A stretch of DNA of 64,000 nt from Phenylobacterium sp. (GTDB lineage Bacteria; Pseudomonadota; Alphaproteobacteria; Caulobacterales; Caulobacteraceae): assembly GCF_019636135.1 (NCBI RefSeq), contig NZ_JAHBYD010000001.1:62001-126000 (forward strand). Reading direction: 5' to 3'. The position numbers and the translations under genes are program-made. Position 1 is the stretch's first letter; the number at the start of each line of letters is the position of its first letter. The notes beneath the pieces are model-generated. The model did not search any database. It had not been told where the DNA came from and was given only the letters and a program-made list of their open reading frames with translations. Of the stretch, positions 24,772 through 31,644 are shown piece by piece.

Positions 24772-25992
24772 ATGACGAGGAACGCTCTGATCGCGGCGGC
24801 GGTCTGGTTGGCCGGCGCGACGGCGATGGCGGCGACGGCGGCGACGGCGGCCGACGTGGGCACGCGGGAGACCTGGCTGGCGCCGGCGCACAATGCGGCT
24901 GCGTTCCAGAACATCGACGAGCTGTTCCCCTCCCGGCGCGTGCCCGGCGCCACGAAGGTGCTGCCGCTGACGCCCGCCGCGACGCCGCTGGCCGCGACCT
25001 ACGTCTACGAGGGCAGGACCTACTCGACCGAGGACTTCATGACCCGCAACAAGGTCAGCGGCCTGCTGATCCTGAAGGGCCAGACGGTGCTGCTGGAGCG
25101 CTACGCCCAGGGCGCGGACGCCGGCACGACGTTCGTCTCGTTCTCGATGGGCAAGTCGATCGTCTCGACCCTGATCGGGCTGGCCATCGCCGAGGGCAGG
25201 ATCGGCGGCCTGGACGATCCGATCGCGAAGTACCTGCCCGACGTGAAGGGCGGCGCCTACGAGGCGGCGACGATCCGCGACGTGCTGGAGATGTCGTCGG
25301 GCACCAGCTTCCAGGAGGCCTACGCCGAGGGCGGCTCGTCGATCGCGAAATTCATCGGCGTGTTCGAGAAGAACGAGGGCGGCCTCTACGACTTCGCGCG
25401 CGACTTCCCGGCGGTGCGCAAGCCAGGAACGAAGTTCCAGTACGCCAGCGCCGACACCGAGGTGCTGGGCGCGGTGCTGCGCAAGGCGCTGGGGGGCGAG
25501 CCGCTGGCGGCCTACCTGTCGCGCAAGGTCTGGGCGCCGATGGGGGCCGAGGCCGAGGCCCGCTGGATGATGGATGCGCCGGGCGCGCCAGGCCACGAGG
25601 TGGCGGCGGGCGGCGTGCTGGCGCGCCTGCGCGACTACGGCCGCTTCGGCCTGATGTTCGCGCGCGGCGGCGAGCTGAACGGCCGGCGGATCGTCCCGGC
25701 CGACTGGGTCGCGGCGGCGACCCGGGCCAATCGTCCGCAGGTGGAGAACGGCAGACTCTCGGCCGAGCACGGCTGGGGCTACGGCTACCAGTGGTGGCTG
25801 CCGCCGGGCGAGAAGGGCGTGTTCGTGGCGATCGGGATCTTCGGCCAGTACATCTACGTCGACCCCGGGCGGGACCTGGTGATCGTGAAGACCGCGGCCT
25901 GGCCGACCGCCGACGACGGGCTGAGCGCGGTGGAGACGCTGGAGTTCTACCGCGGAGTCGCCGCGGCGGTGGACAAGCGGGGCGGCCGGTGA
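24772..25992 (+). CDS. Serine hydrolase, beta-lactamase/esterase family (class C-like)
   Basis: A 406-residue penicillin-binding-protein-fold hydrolase with a signal peptide (MTRNALIAAAVWLAGATAMA). The nucleophile motif SxxK is SMGK at 125-128. The second motif is Y224-A-S in FQYASADTE, in place of the usual YxN. Such proteins are usually esterases, 6-aminohexanoate-dimer hydrolases (NylB) or D-aminopeptidases rather than true beta-lactamases; NylB-type members also have YAS, which fits here. It is divergent from TetR with a shared operator, and its stop overlaps the GTG of a second TetR gene. Confidence 0.88.
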   Translation: MTRNALIAAAVWLAGATAMAATAATAADVGTRETWLAPAHNAAAFQNIDELFPSRRVPGATKVLPLTPAATPLAATYVYEGRTYSTEDFMTRNKVSGLLILKGQTVLLERYAQGADAGTTFVSFSMGKSIVSTLIGLAIAEGRIGGLDDPIAKYLPDVKGGAYEAATIRDVLEMSSGTSFQEAYAEGGSSIAKFIGVFEKNEGGLYDFARDFPAVRKPGTKFQYASADTEVLGAVLRKALGGEPLAAYLSRKVWAPMGAEAEARWMMDAPGAPGHEVAAGGVLARLRDYGRFGLMFARGGELNGRRIVPADWVAAATRANRPQVENGRLSAEHGWGYGYQWWLPPGEKGVFVAIGIFGQYIYVDPGRDLVIVKTAAWPTADDGLSAVETLEFYRGVAAAVDKRGGR

Positions 25993-26621
25993 GCCGCGGG
26001 GCCGCGCGGACCGGGCTGGCGCCGCGCAAGGCGCCGGTCCAGGCGCGCGGCCAGCGCAGCATCGAGAAGCTGCTGGCGGCGACGCACACGGTGCTGCGCC
26101 GCGACGGCGCCGAGGCGGCGACCACCACGGCCATCGCCCGCGAGGCCGGCGTCGCGGTGGGCTCGCTCTACACCTACTTCCCGAACAAGGAGGCGGTGAT
26201 CCTGGCGCTCTACGAGCAGAAGCTGGTGGAGCTGCGGGCCTTCGCCGCCGAGCCGATGGCGCGCGGCGGGACCTGGCGCGAGACGCTGGCCGCCTGGATT
26301 ACGGCCATCAAGCACAGGGAGCGGGAGATCGGCTTCGACGTCGCGCTGTTCGACGCGGCCAACCACTACGGCCGCCTGGAGGAGATCGCCGGCCGCCACG
26401 CCCGGGCGATGGCGCAGGCGCTGGCCGGGGCCATGCGGGCGCTGGGGTCGTCCTGGCCCGACGAGGCGCTCTTCGAGCTGGGGCTCAACACCTACTACCT
26501 GAACGCCGCGAGCTGGCTCTACTGGCGCGCGCTGGGCCGCTACGACGAGAAGGCGGTCGAGCGGCTGGCCGCGGCGGCCGTGGCCGTGATGGCCGAGGCG
26601 TTCGAGGATCCACCGGCGTAG
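25989..26621 (+). CDS. TetR-family transcriptional regulator (second)
   Basis: A 210-residue regulator beginning at a GTG that overlaps the serine hydrolase stop (GTGA), so translation is coupled. An Arg/Pro-rich leader of about 20 residues precedes the helix-turn-helix AATTTAIAREAGVAVGSLYT then YFPNKEAVILALYEQKL. The C-terminal domain includes LNTYYLNAASWLYWRALGRY. It lacks the palindrome seen at the first TetR gene; its target could be the MFS genes downstream, where a GTCAC-type repeat is found. Confidence 0.88.
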   Translation: MSRGAARTGLAPRKAPVQARGQRSIEKLLAATHTVLRRDGAEAATTTAIAREAGVAVGSLYTYFPNKEAVILALYEQKLVELRAFAAEPMARGGTWRETLAAWITAIKHREREIGFDVALFDAANHYGRLEEIAGRHARAMAQALAGAMRALGSSWPDEALFELGLNTYYLNAASWLYWRALGRYDEKAVERLAAAAVAVMAEAFEDPPA

Positions 26622-26650
26622 AAGCGTCTCGGACGCCAGATTAACTTCTG

Positions 26651-26679
26651 GTCACGTTCCGTCTGTGACGTGGGGTCAC
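26651..26679. promoter_or_regulatory. Possible operator upstream of MFS pair
   Basis: GTCAC (26651-26655) and GTGAC (26665-26669) form an inverted repeat with a 9-base spacer, and a further GGTCAC follows at 26674. The cluster lies in the only gap before the two transporter genes. The binding protein is unknown; the upstream TetR is a candidate by position. Confidence 0.3.
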
Positions 26680-26743
26680 GGTTGCCAGCGGGTCGTGCGG
26701 GCGTACCGTCGATTCCAACGACAGGCCGCGCGGGAGGAACGAC

Positions 26744-28234
26744 GTGGCGATTGCGGAGGAAGCCGGCGCCGTCCCGATGGGGGCGGCCGCCGCCGGTGCG
26801 GTCGAGGATGAGCTGCGCCCGCCCGCGCACGTGAAGTTCTTCTACAGCGTCGGCCAGACCGTCGAGTCCGGCTACCTCGCCGTGAACGGCTTCATCTTCT
26901 TCTACTACACCGCCGTGCTGGGCCTCTCGGGCAGCCTGGTGGGGCTCGCCGTGGCGATCAGCATGTGCGTCGACGCGGCGCTCGATCCGATCATCGGGTC
27001 GTGGTCGGACAGCGTCCGCTCGAAGTACGGCCGCCGGTTGCCGGTCATGCTGATCGGCGCGCCGATGACGATGATCAGCATGGGGCTCCTGCTGGCGCCG
27101 CCGGCGACGCTCAGCCCCTTCCTCCTGTTCGTCTGGCTGACGGTGATGAAGGGCGCGTTCCGGGCCTTCGCGTCGGTCTACAACATCCCCTACTTCGCCC
27201 TCGGCGGCGAAATGACCGGCGACTACAACGAGCGCTCGAAGATCGTCGCCTATCGCCTGCTGGGCGGGATCGTGGCGACCGTGGCGATCACGGTGCTCGC
27301 CTTCACCTTCTTCTTCCCCGGCAAGGGCGGCCTGCAGCGGCCGGAGCCCTATCCCCAGTTCGGCTGGGCCATGGGCGCGCTGGTCTTCGCCTGCGCCATG
27401 ATCGCGATCGTCGGGGTCTGGCGCTATGCCAAGGCGCTTCCGCAGCCCCAGGCCCGGCCCGCGCCGATGACGCGTCGCCTCCTCCCGGAGATGGTCGAGG
27501 TGTTCCGGAACCCCTCGTTCCGCATCCTCTTCCTGTCGATGCTGGTGTTCGCGAGCGCGGCGGGCGCGCACAACGCGCTGAACTTCCACAACTACGTCTT
27601 CGTCTGGAAGCTCCAGCCGGAGATGATCCAGTTCATGACCTATTCGGCGCTGGCCGGCCTCACCGTGGGCGTGCCCGTGGCGGCGGCCCTGCTGCGCGCC
27701 TTCGAGAAGAAGACGGTCGTCGCCATGGGCTTCTCCCTGCTCGTCGCCGGCTGGGTGGTCCTGCCGGTCGTCCGCGCCACGGGCCTCTATGCGCCGGCGG
27801 GCCTGGACGCGCTGCCCGCATTGATCGCCACCCAGCTCGTCGTGGGGCTGGGCCTCGGGCTCGCCTACATCGCCTATCCGTCGATGATGGCCGACGCGGC
27901 CGAGGAGCACGAGCTGTTGTTCGGCGCCCGGCGCGAGGGGCTCTATTTCTCGGGGCTCGGGTTCGCCGGCAAGGCCGCGGCGGGCGTCGGCACCATGGTC
28001 GGCGGCTTCGCCATCGACCTGCTGAGGTTCCCGAAGAGCGCGGGGCGCAGTCCCGACGCGGTGGTCGACGAGAGCATCCTGCAGGGCCTCGTGATCGCCT
28101 GGGGGCCGTTCAGCGCGGGGCTCGTCGTGATCGGGGCCCTGATCTTCGCGCCCTACGGCATCAGCCGCGCCCGGCACAGCGAGATCATGACGGCGCTGCG
28201 GCGCAGGCGGGTGCAGGAGGCGGCCGCGACCTGA
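26744..28234 (+). CDS. MFS/GPH-type cation symporter (tandem copy A)
   Basis: A 496-residue transporter with about 12 membrane spans and the glycoside-pentoside-hexuronide signature: DAALDPIIGSWSDSVRSKYG between spans 2 and 3, then RRLPVMLIGAP. FHNYVFVWKLQPEMIQFMTY and MADAAEEHELLFGARREGLY are in the C-terminal half. The GTG start has GGGAGGA about 7 bases upstream. Its downstream neighbour is the same length and closely similar throughout, so this is a tandem duplication. GPH family members carry sugars or sugar-like solutes with Na+ or H+; the actual solute is not visible. Confidence 0.88.
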   Translation: MAIAEEAGAVPMGAAAAGAVEDELRPPAHVKFFYSVGQTVESGYLAVNGFIFFYYTAVLGLSGSLVGLAVAISMCVDAALDPIIGSWSDSVRSKYGRRLPVMLIGAPMTMISMGLLLAPPATLSPFLLFVWLTVMKGAFRAFASVYNIPYFALGGEMTGDYNERSKIVAYRLLGGIVATVAITVLAFTFFFPGKGGLQRPEPYPQFGWAMGALVFACAMIAIVGVWRYAKALPQPQARPAPMTRRLLPEMVEVFRNPSFRILFLSMLVFASAAGAHNALNFHNYVFVWKLQPEMIQFMTYSALAGLTVGVPVAAALLRAFEKKTVVAMGFSLLVAGWVVLPVVRATGLYAPAGLDALPALIATQLVVGLGLGLAYIAYPSMMADAAEEHELLFGARREGLYFSGLGFAGKAAAGVGTMVGGFAIDLLRFPKSAGRSPDAVVDESILQGLVIAWGPFSAGLVVIGALIFAPYGISRARHSEIMTALRRRRVQEAAAT

Positions 28235-28280
28235 GGGTCCGGTCGTGACGGGGCTTCGGAACAAGAGCGTGGGAGAGACG

Positions 28281-29771
28281 ATGGCGGTCGCAGAAGGTGC
28301 AGGCGCCCCGGCGCCTCAGGCCGTGGCCTACGGCGAAGGCCGCAAGCCGCCCGCGACGGTCAAGTTCGCCTACAGCCTGGGCCAGGTGATCGAGTCCGGC
28401 TACCTGGCGATGAACAGCTTCGTCTTCTTCTACTATACCGCGGTCCTCGGCCTCTCCGGCACGCTGGTCGGCGCGGCGCTCGCGATCAGCATGTGCCTGG
28501 ACGCCGTCTTCGACCCGTTCATCGGCTCGTGGTCGGACAGCGTGCGCTCGCGGCTAGGACGCCGCCTGCCGGTGATGCTGATCGGCGCGCCGCTGACGTT
28601 CCTGACGCTGGGCATGCTGTTCGCGCCGCCGTCGGGCCTGGCGCCGATGCTGCTCTTCGCCTGGCTGACGGCCAGCAAGATGGGCGTGCGCGCCTTCGCC
28701 TCGATGTTCAACATTCCCTACTTCACGCTCGGCGGCGAGATGAGCGACGACTACGTGGAACGCGCCCGGATCGTGGCCTGGCGGCTGATGGGCGGCATCC
28801 TGGCCACGGTGCTGGTGACCTGGGTCGCCTTCACCTTCTTCTTCACCGGCGAGGTCGGGCTACAGCGGCGCGAGGCCTATCCGGCCTTCGGCTGGACCAT
28901 CGCGGGCCTCATGCTGGCCGGCGCCCTGATCAGTTGCCTGGGCGTCTGGCGCTACGCCGCATCGCTGTCGCGTCCGATCGATGCGCAGACCCACATGCTG
29001 TCGCGCCTCCCCGGCGAGGTGCGGGAGATCTTCCGCAACCGCTCGTTCCGCATCCTCTTCCTGTCGATGCTGATGTTCACCAGCGCGGCCGGCCTGAATG
29101 CGGCGCTGAACAACCACACCTTCGTCTTCGTCTGGAAGCTGCCGCCGGGCACGATCCAGCTCGTGTCCTACGCGCTGCTCGCCGGCATCACGGCCGGCAT
29201 TCCCGTCACGCCGCTCCTGCTGCGGCGGATGGAGAAGAAGGCGGCGATGATGTGGGGCTTCGCCCTGGTGATCGTGCCGTGGATGATCCTGCCGACGCTG
29301 CGGGCGCTGGGCCTCTTCGCGCCGACCGGCGCCGAGGCGCTCGGATGGCTGGTCGCCACGACCCTGATCGTGGGCCTGGGCTCGGGCCTGATCTTCATCG
29401 CCCTGCCCTCGATGATGGCCGACGCCGCCGACGAGCACGAGCACGTGTTCGGCACGCGCCGCGAGGGGCTCTACTTTTCGGGCCTGGGCTTCGCGGGCAA
29501 GGCGGCGGCGGGCGTCGGCGCCATGGTGGGCGGCTTCGCGCTCGACCTCATGCACTTCCCGGCGCAGGCCGGCGCGAAGGTGGGGGCGGCGATCCCCGAG
29601 GACGTGATCGGCAAGCTGATCCTGGCCTGGGGCTTCGTGCCGGCGACCATGTCTGTGATCGGCGCATTGATCTTCATGCCCTACGCCATCACCCGCGTCC
29701 GCCACGCCGAGATCGCCGCGGGCCTGAAGGTGAAGCGCGCCGCCGACGTCAGCGCCGGCCGCAGCTCGTGA
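28281..29771 (+). CDS. MFS/GPH-type cation symporter (tandem copy B)
   Basis: A 496-residue paralogue of the gene just upstream, with the same block order: KPPATVKFAYSLGQVIESGY, DAVFDPFIGSWSDSVRSRLG, NNHTFVFVWKLPPGTIQLVS and MADAADEHEHVFGTRREGLY. The ATG at 28281 follows GGGAGAG; an upstream in-frame ATG at 28245 is less likely because it has no ribosome site and adds residues not shared with copy A. It is 46 bases downstream of copy A and probably co-transcribed. Divergence from A is moderate and spread along the length, so the duplication is not recent. Confidence 0.88.
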   Translation: MAVAEGAGAPAPQAVAYGEGRKPPATVKFAYSLGQVIESGYLAMNSFVFFYYTAVLGLSGTLVGAALAISMCLDAVFDPFIGSWSDSVRSRLGRRLPVMLIGAPLTFLTLGMLFAPPSGLAPMLLFAWLTASKMGVRAFASMFNIPYFTLGGEMSDDYVERARIVAWRLMGGILATVLVTWVAFTFFFTGEVGLQRREAYPAFGWTIAGLMLAGALISCLGVWRYAASLSRPIDAQTHMLSRLPGEVREIFRNRSFRILFLSMLMFTSAAGLNAALNNHTFVFVWKLPPGTIQLVSYALLAGITAGIPVTPLLLRRMEKKAAMMWGFALVIVPWMILPTLRALGLFAPTGAEALGWLVATTLIVGLGSGLIFIALPSMMADAADEHEHVFGTRREGLYFSGLGFAGKAAAGVGAMVGGFALDLMHFPAQAGAKVGAAIPEDVIGKLILAWGFVPATMSVIGALIFMPYAITRVRHAEIAAGLKVKRAADVSAGRSS

Positions 29772-29843
29772 GCGGCCAGGCAGATTCGCCGAAGAACTCG
29801 AACGGAAGCGTCCGCCCAAACGAAAGCCCTCCTCCTCGATGGA

Positions 29844-30014
29844 GGGCAGTCGCATATGGTTTGTGGGCGGCTCGTCCGCCCGATTCTTGAACCGCAGAGA
29901 TCGCGGAGACACGCAGAGAAGGTCGTGGATCCACCGGACTCCTCTGCGTATCTCCGCGATCTCTGCGGTTTGACTGACGGCCTTTCGGCCACCCGCATCC
30001 ATATGCGATTGCCC
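29844..30014. repeat. 171-bp CATATG-ended inverted-repeat element (copy 2, inverted)
   Basis: Same length as copy 1 (3055-3225) but in reverse orientation, with ends GGGCAGTCGCATATGG and CCATATGCGATTGCCC. The inner arms GAACCGCAGAGATCGCGGAG and CTCCGCGATCTCTGCGGTT form a long hairpin. It is flanked on both sides by CCCTCCTCC hairpin sequence, as copy 1 is flanked by CCCTCCC hairpins. Confidence 0.85.
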
Positions 30015-30165
30015 TCCTCCTCAATGCAGGAGGGCTGGGTGGTGGTGTGGCCGCTGCGTTGGTGAAGTCCCGCACTTGGCGATGAGCCTCATGCGTCCAG
30101 CCGGCTTCGGTGTCGCGCACACCACCATCCCCGGCCCTTCCTCCATCGAGGAGGAAGGGAGACCA
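30015..30165. repeat. Hairpin-rich flank of the 171-bp element
   Basis: Contains GCCCTCCTCC-TCAATGCA-GGAGGGC (starting at 30011), GGGTGGTGGTGTGG with its complement CACACCACCATCCC, and CCCTTCCTCC-ATC-GAGGAGGAAGGG. It looks like a diverged version of the 166-bp element next to copy 1. With the 171-bp element it accounts for most of the gap 29772-30232. Confidence 0.6.
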
Positions 30166-30232
30166 GCTCTCGCCTATCTGTCGGGCGGGCATCGCAATTT
30201 TGCCTGGGGCCGGTCGCAGCGCGACGAATGTC

Positions 30233-30418
30233 CTAGCGCCTCTTGCCGAGTTCGGCGGCGATGTCCTTGGTGAGGCGGCCGACCTTGCGGTGGGCGGCCG
30301 TCAGTTGATCCTTGGTCACGCCCCAGCGCTTCATCCAGTATTCGACCGCCTTGCGCTCGGTGAGGTCGAGGCGGTCCTTGTCGATGAAGAAGCCGCCCTT
30401 GTCCTTGAGCCCGGGCAC
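30233..30418 (-). CDS. DUF3606 family small protein
   Basis: A 61-residue protein (GTG start) with the DUF3606 pattern FIDKDRLDLTERKAVEYWMK then RWGVTKDQLTAAHRKVG. It is mostly helical and charged, with an (aromatic)-W-x-K-K/R-(F/W)-G-V core. Function unknown; such proteins are common stress-associated small proteins in Alphaproteobacteria. It is 6 bases downstream of the stop of the next small gene on the same strand, so the two are co-transcribed. Confidence 0.8.
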   Translation of the reverse strand: MPGLKDKGGFFIDKDRLDLTERKAVEYWMKRWGVTKDQLTAAHRKVGRLTKDIAAELGKRR

Positions 30419-30424
30419 GCCGTG

Positions 30425-30580
30425 TCAGTCCTCTTCGGCCGGCGCGTCGGCCGGATCGGCCCCGTCGGTGCGGGCGCGCTCGCGGGCCTCCTTCTTGGCG
30501 GCGGCTTTCTCCGCGACCTTGAGCGCCTTCAGCCGCTCGCGTTCGCGCCGTTCGAAGTCGTAATTGGGTTTCCTGGCCAT
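30425..30580 (-). CDS. Conserved 51-residue charged small protein
   Basis: An ATG at 30580 gives MARKPNYDFERRERERLKAL followed by an Ala/Lys-rich helix and an acidic end (DPADAPAEED). The opening is a recurrent alphaproteobacterial small-protein signature, recalled from memory without an assigned function. It is predicted to be one long amphipathic helix. It forms a two-gene unit with the DUF3606 gene. Confidence 0.75.
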   Translation of the reverse strand: MARKPNYDFERRERERLKALKVAEKAAAKKEARERARTDGADPADAPAEED

Positions 30581-30620
30581 GTGACGGATGTAAGCGGAGA
30601 CTGCGCCGCCGCCAACCTTT

Positions 30621-31403
30621 TCAGCGCGAAGGCGTCGCGCCGCGGCGCTGCTGGAACAGCCATTTGGGCAGCGCCTCGTCGTCGAAGCCGGGGTCCCACG
30701 CGTTGTGGTTCACGCCGGGCAACTCCCTGTAGGTGACGTCGGCGTCGCCGGCGGCTTTGAGCGCGGCGAACATCTTGCGGGACTCGTCGACCGGCACGAC
30801 CACGTCGGCGTCGCCATGCACGATCCAGATCGGCGTGCGGGCGATGCGGGCGGCGAGCGCGGCGTAGGGGTCGGGCCCCGGGCCCGCCACGGGCGGCAGG
30901 CCGAAGACCGACCCGGCGAAGGCGCAGACCGGCACGAGGGCCGCGAACCGGTCGGGGTTCTCGTAGGCGAGGCGCCACGTGCCGTTGCCGCCCATCGACA
31001 GGCCCATCAGGTAGACGCGGTCCTTGTCGGTCCTGAACTCGGCCTCGGCCGCCGCCAGCGCGGCCATGGCCACCTTGGCCGGCGCGCCCATCCAGAGCGT
31101 ATTCAGCGGCGCCTGCGGCAGGACCACGATGGCCGGCCAGCGCTCAGGATGGCGGCGGATCGCGCCGGCCAGCCCCACCTCGGTCTGGAAGAGCCCGTCC
31201 GAGCCGCGCTCGCCCGCGCCGTGCAGCGCCAGGATGACGGGCCTGGCGCCCGCTATGGGCGCCCTCGGCACATAGACCTGATAGGCGTAGTCCTTGCCGT
31301 CGACCTTGATCGACCGGTCGAGGAAGCCGGTCTCGGCCAGCGCCGCCGACGGCGCGGACATTACGAACAGCGCCGCCAGCGCCAGGAACCACCGCATCAT
31401 CAT
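30621..31403 (-). CDS. Secreted alpha/beta hydrolase (PHB-depolymerase/esterase-like)
   Basis: A 260-residue protein with a signal peptide (MMMRWFLALAALFVMSAPSA). The alpha/beta-hydrolase landmarks are RPVILALHGAGERGSDG (oxyanion region), the nucleophile in LMGLSMGGNGTW (G-L-S-M-G), an Asp in IVHGDADVVVPV and the His in GVNHNAWD. This resembles the dienelactone-hydrolase/prolyl-oligopeptidase-like and feruloyl-esterase-type phospholipases. The first ATG of a triple ATG was chosen because GGGGAGGG lies about 5 bases before it. It is divergent from ileS. Substrate unknown. Confidence 0.85.
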   Translation of the reverse strand: MMMRWFLALAALFVMSAPSAALAETGFLDRSIKVDGKDYAYQVYVPRAPIAGARPVILALHGAGERGSDGLFQTEVGLAGAIRRHPERWPAIVVLPQAPLNTLWMGAPAKVAMAALAAAEAEFRTDKDRVYLMGLSMGGNGTWRLAYENPDRFAALVPVCAFAGSVFGLPPVAGPGPDPYAALAARIARTPIWIVHGDADVVVPVDESRKMFAALKAAGDADVTYRELPGVNHNAWDPGFDDEALPKWLFQQRRGATPSR

Positions 31404-31644
31404 CGACGCCCTCCCCATTTTGACGGAGCCTAGCCGCTGGAGGCGTCGCGGCAAGCCGTCCCGGCGCCGCCCGGACACGGCCGGGGATGACGCCCTGCCG
31501 TCTCTCTGTTAGAGGCTCGCCCCATGACTTCGGTCCGGAAGAGCGCGCGAATTATCCGCCCGGCGTGACGCCGCCGGACGAGGCTCCAGCGCGCGCCGGG
31601 TTTCACCCCGCACCTCTACAAACCCGGACCCAACGGACAGAGTT

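Noticed and set aside
31524-31568. 14-codon frame with two adjacent Ile codons upstream of ileS, a possible attenuation leader
   Set aside because: No terminator hairpin with a T-run follows, only two Ile codons are present, and this mechanism is not known for alphaproteobacterial ileS.
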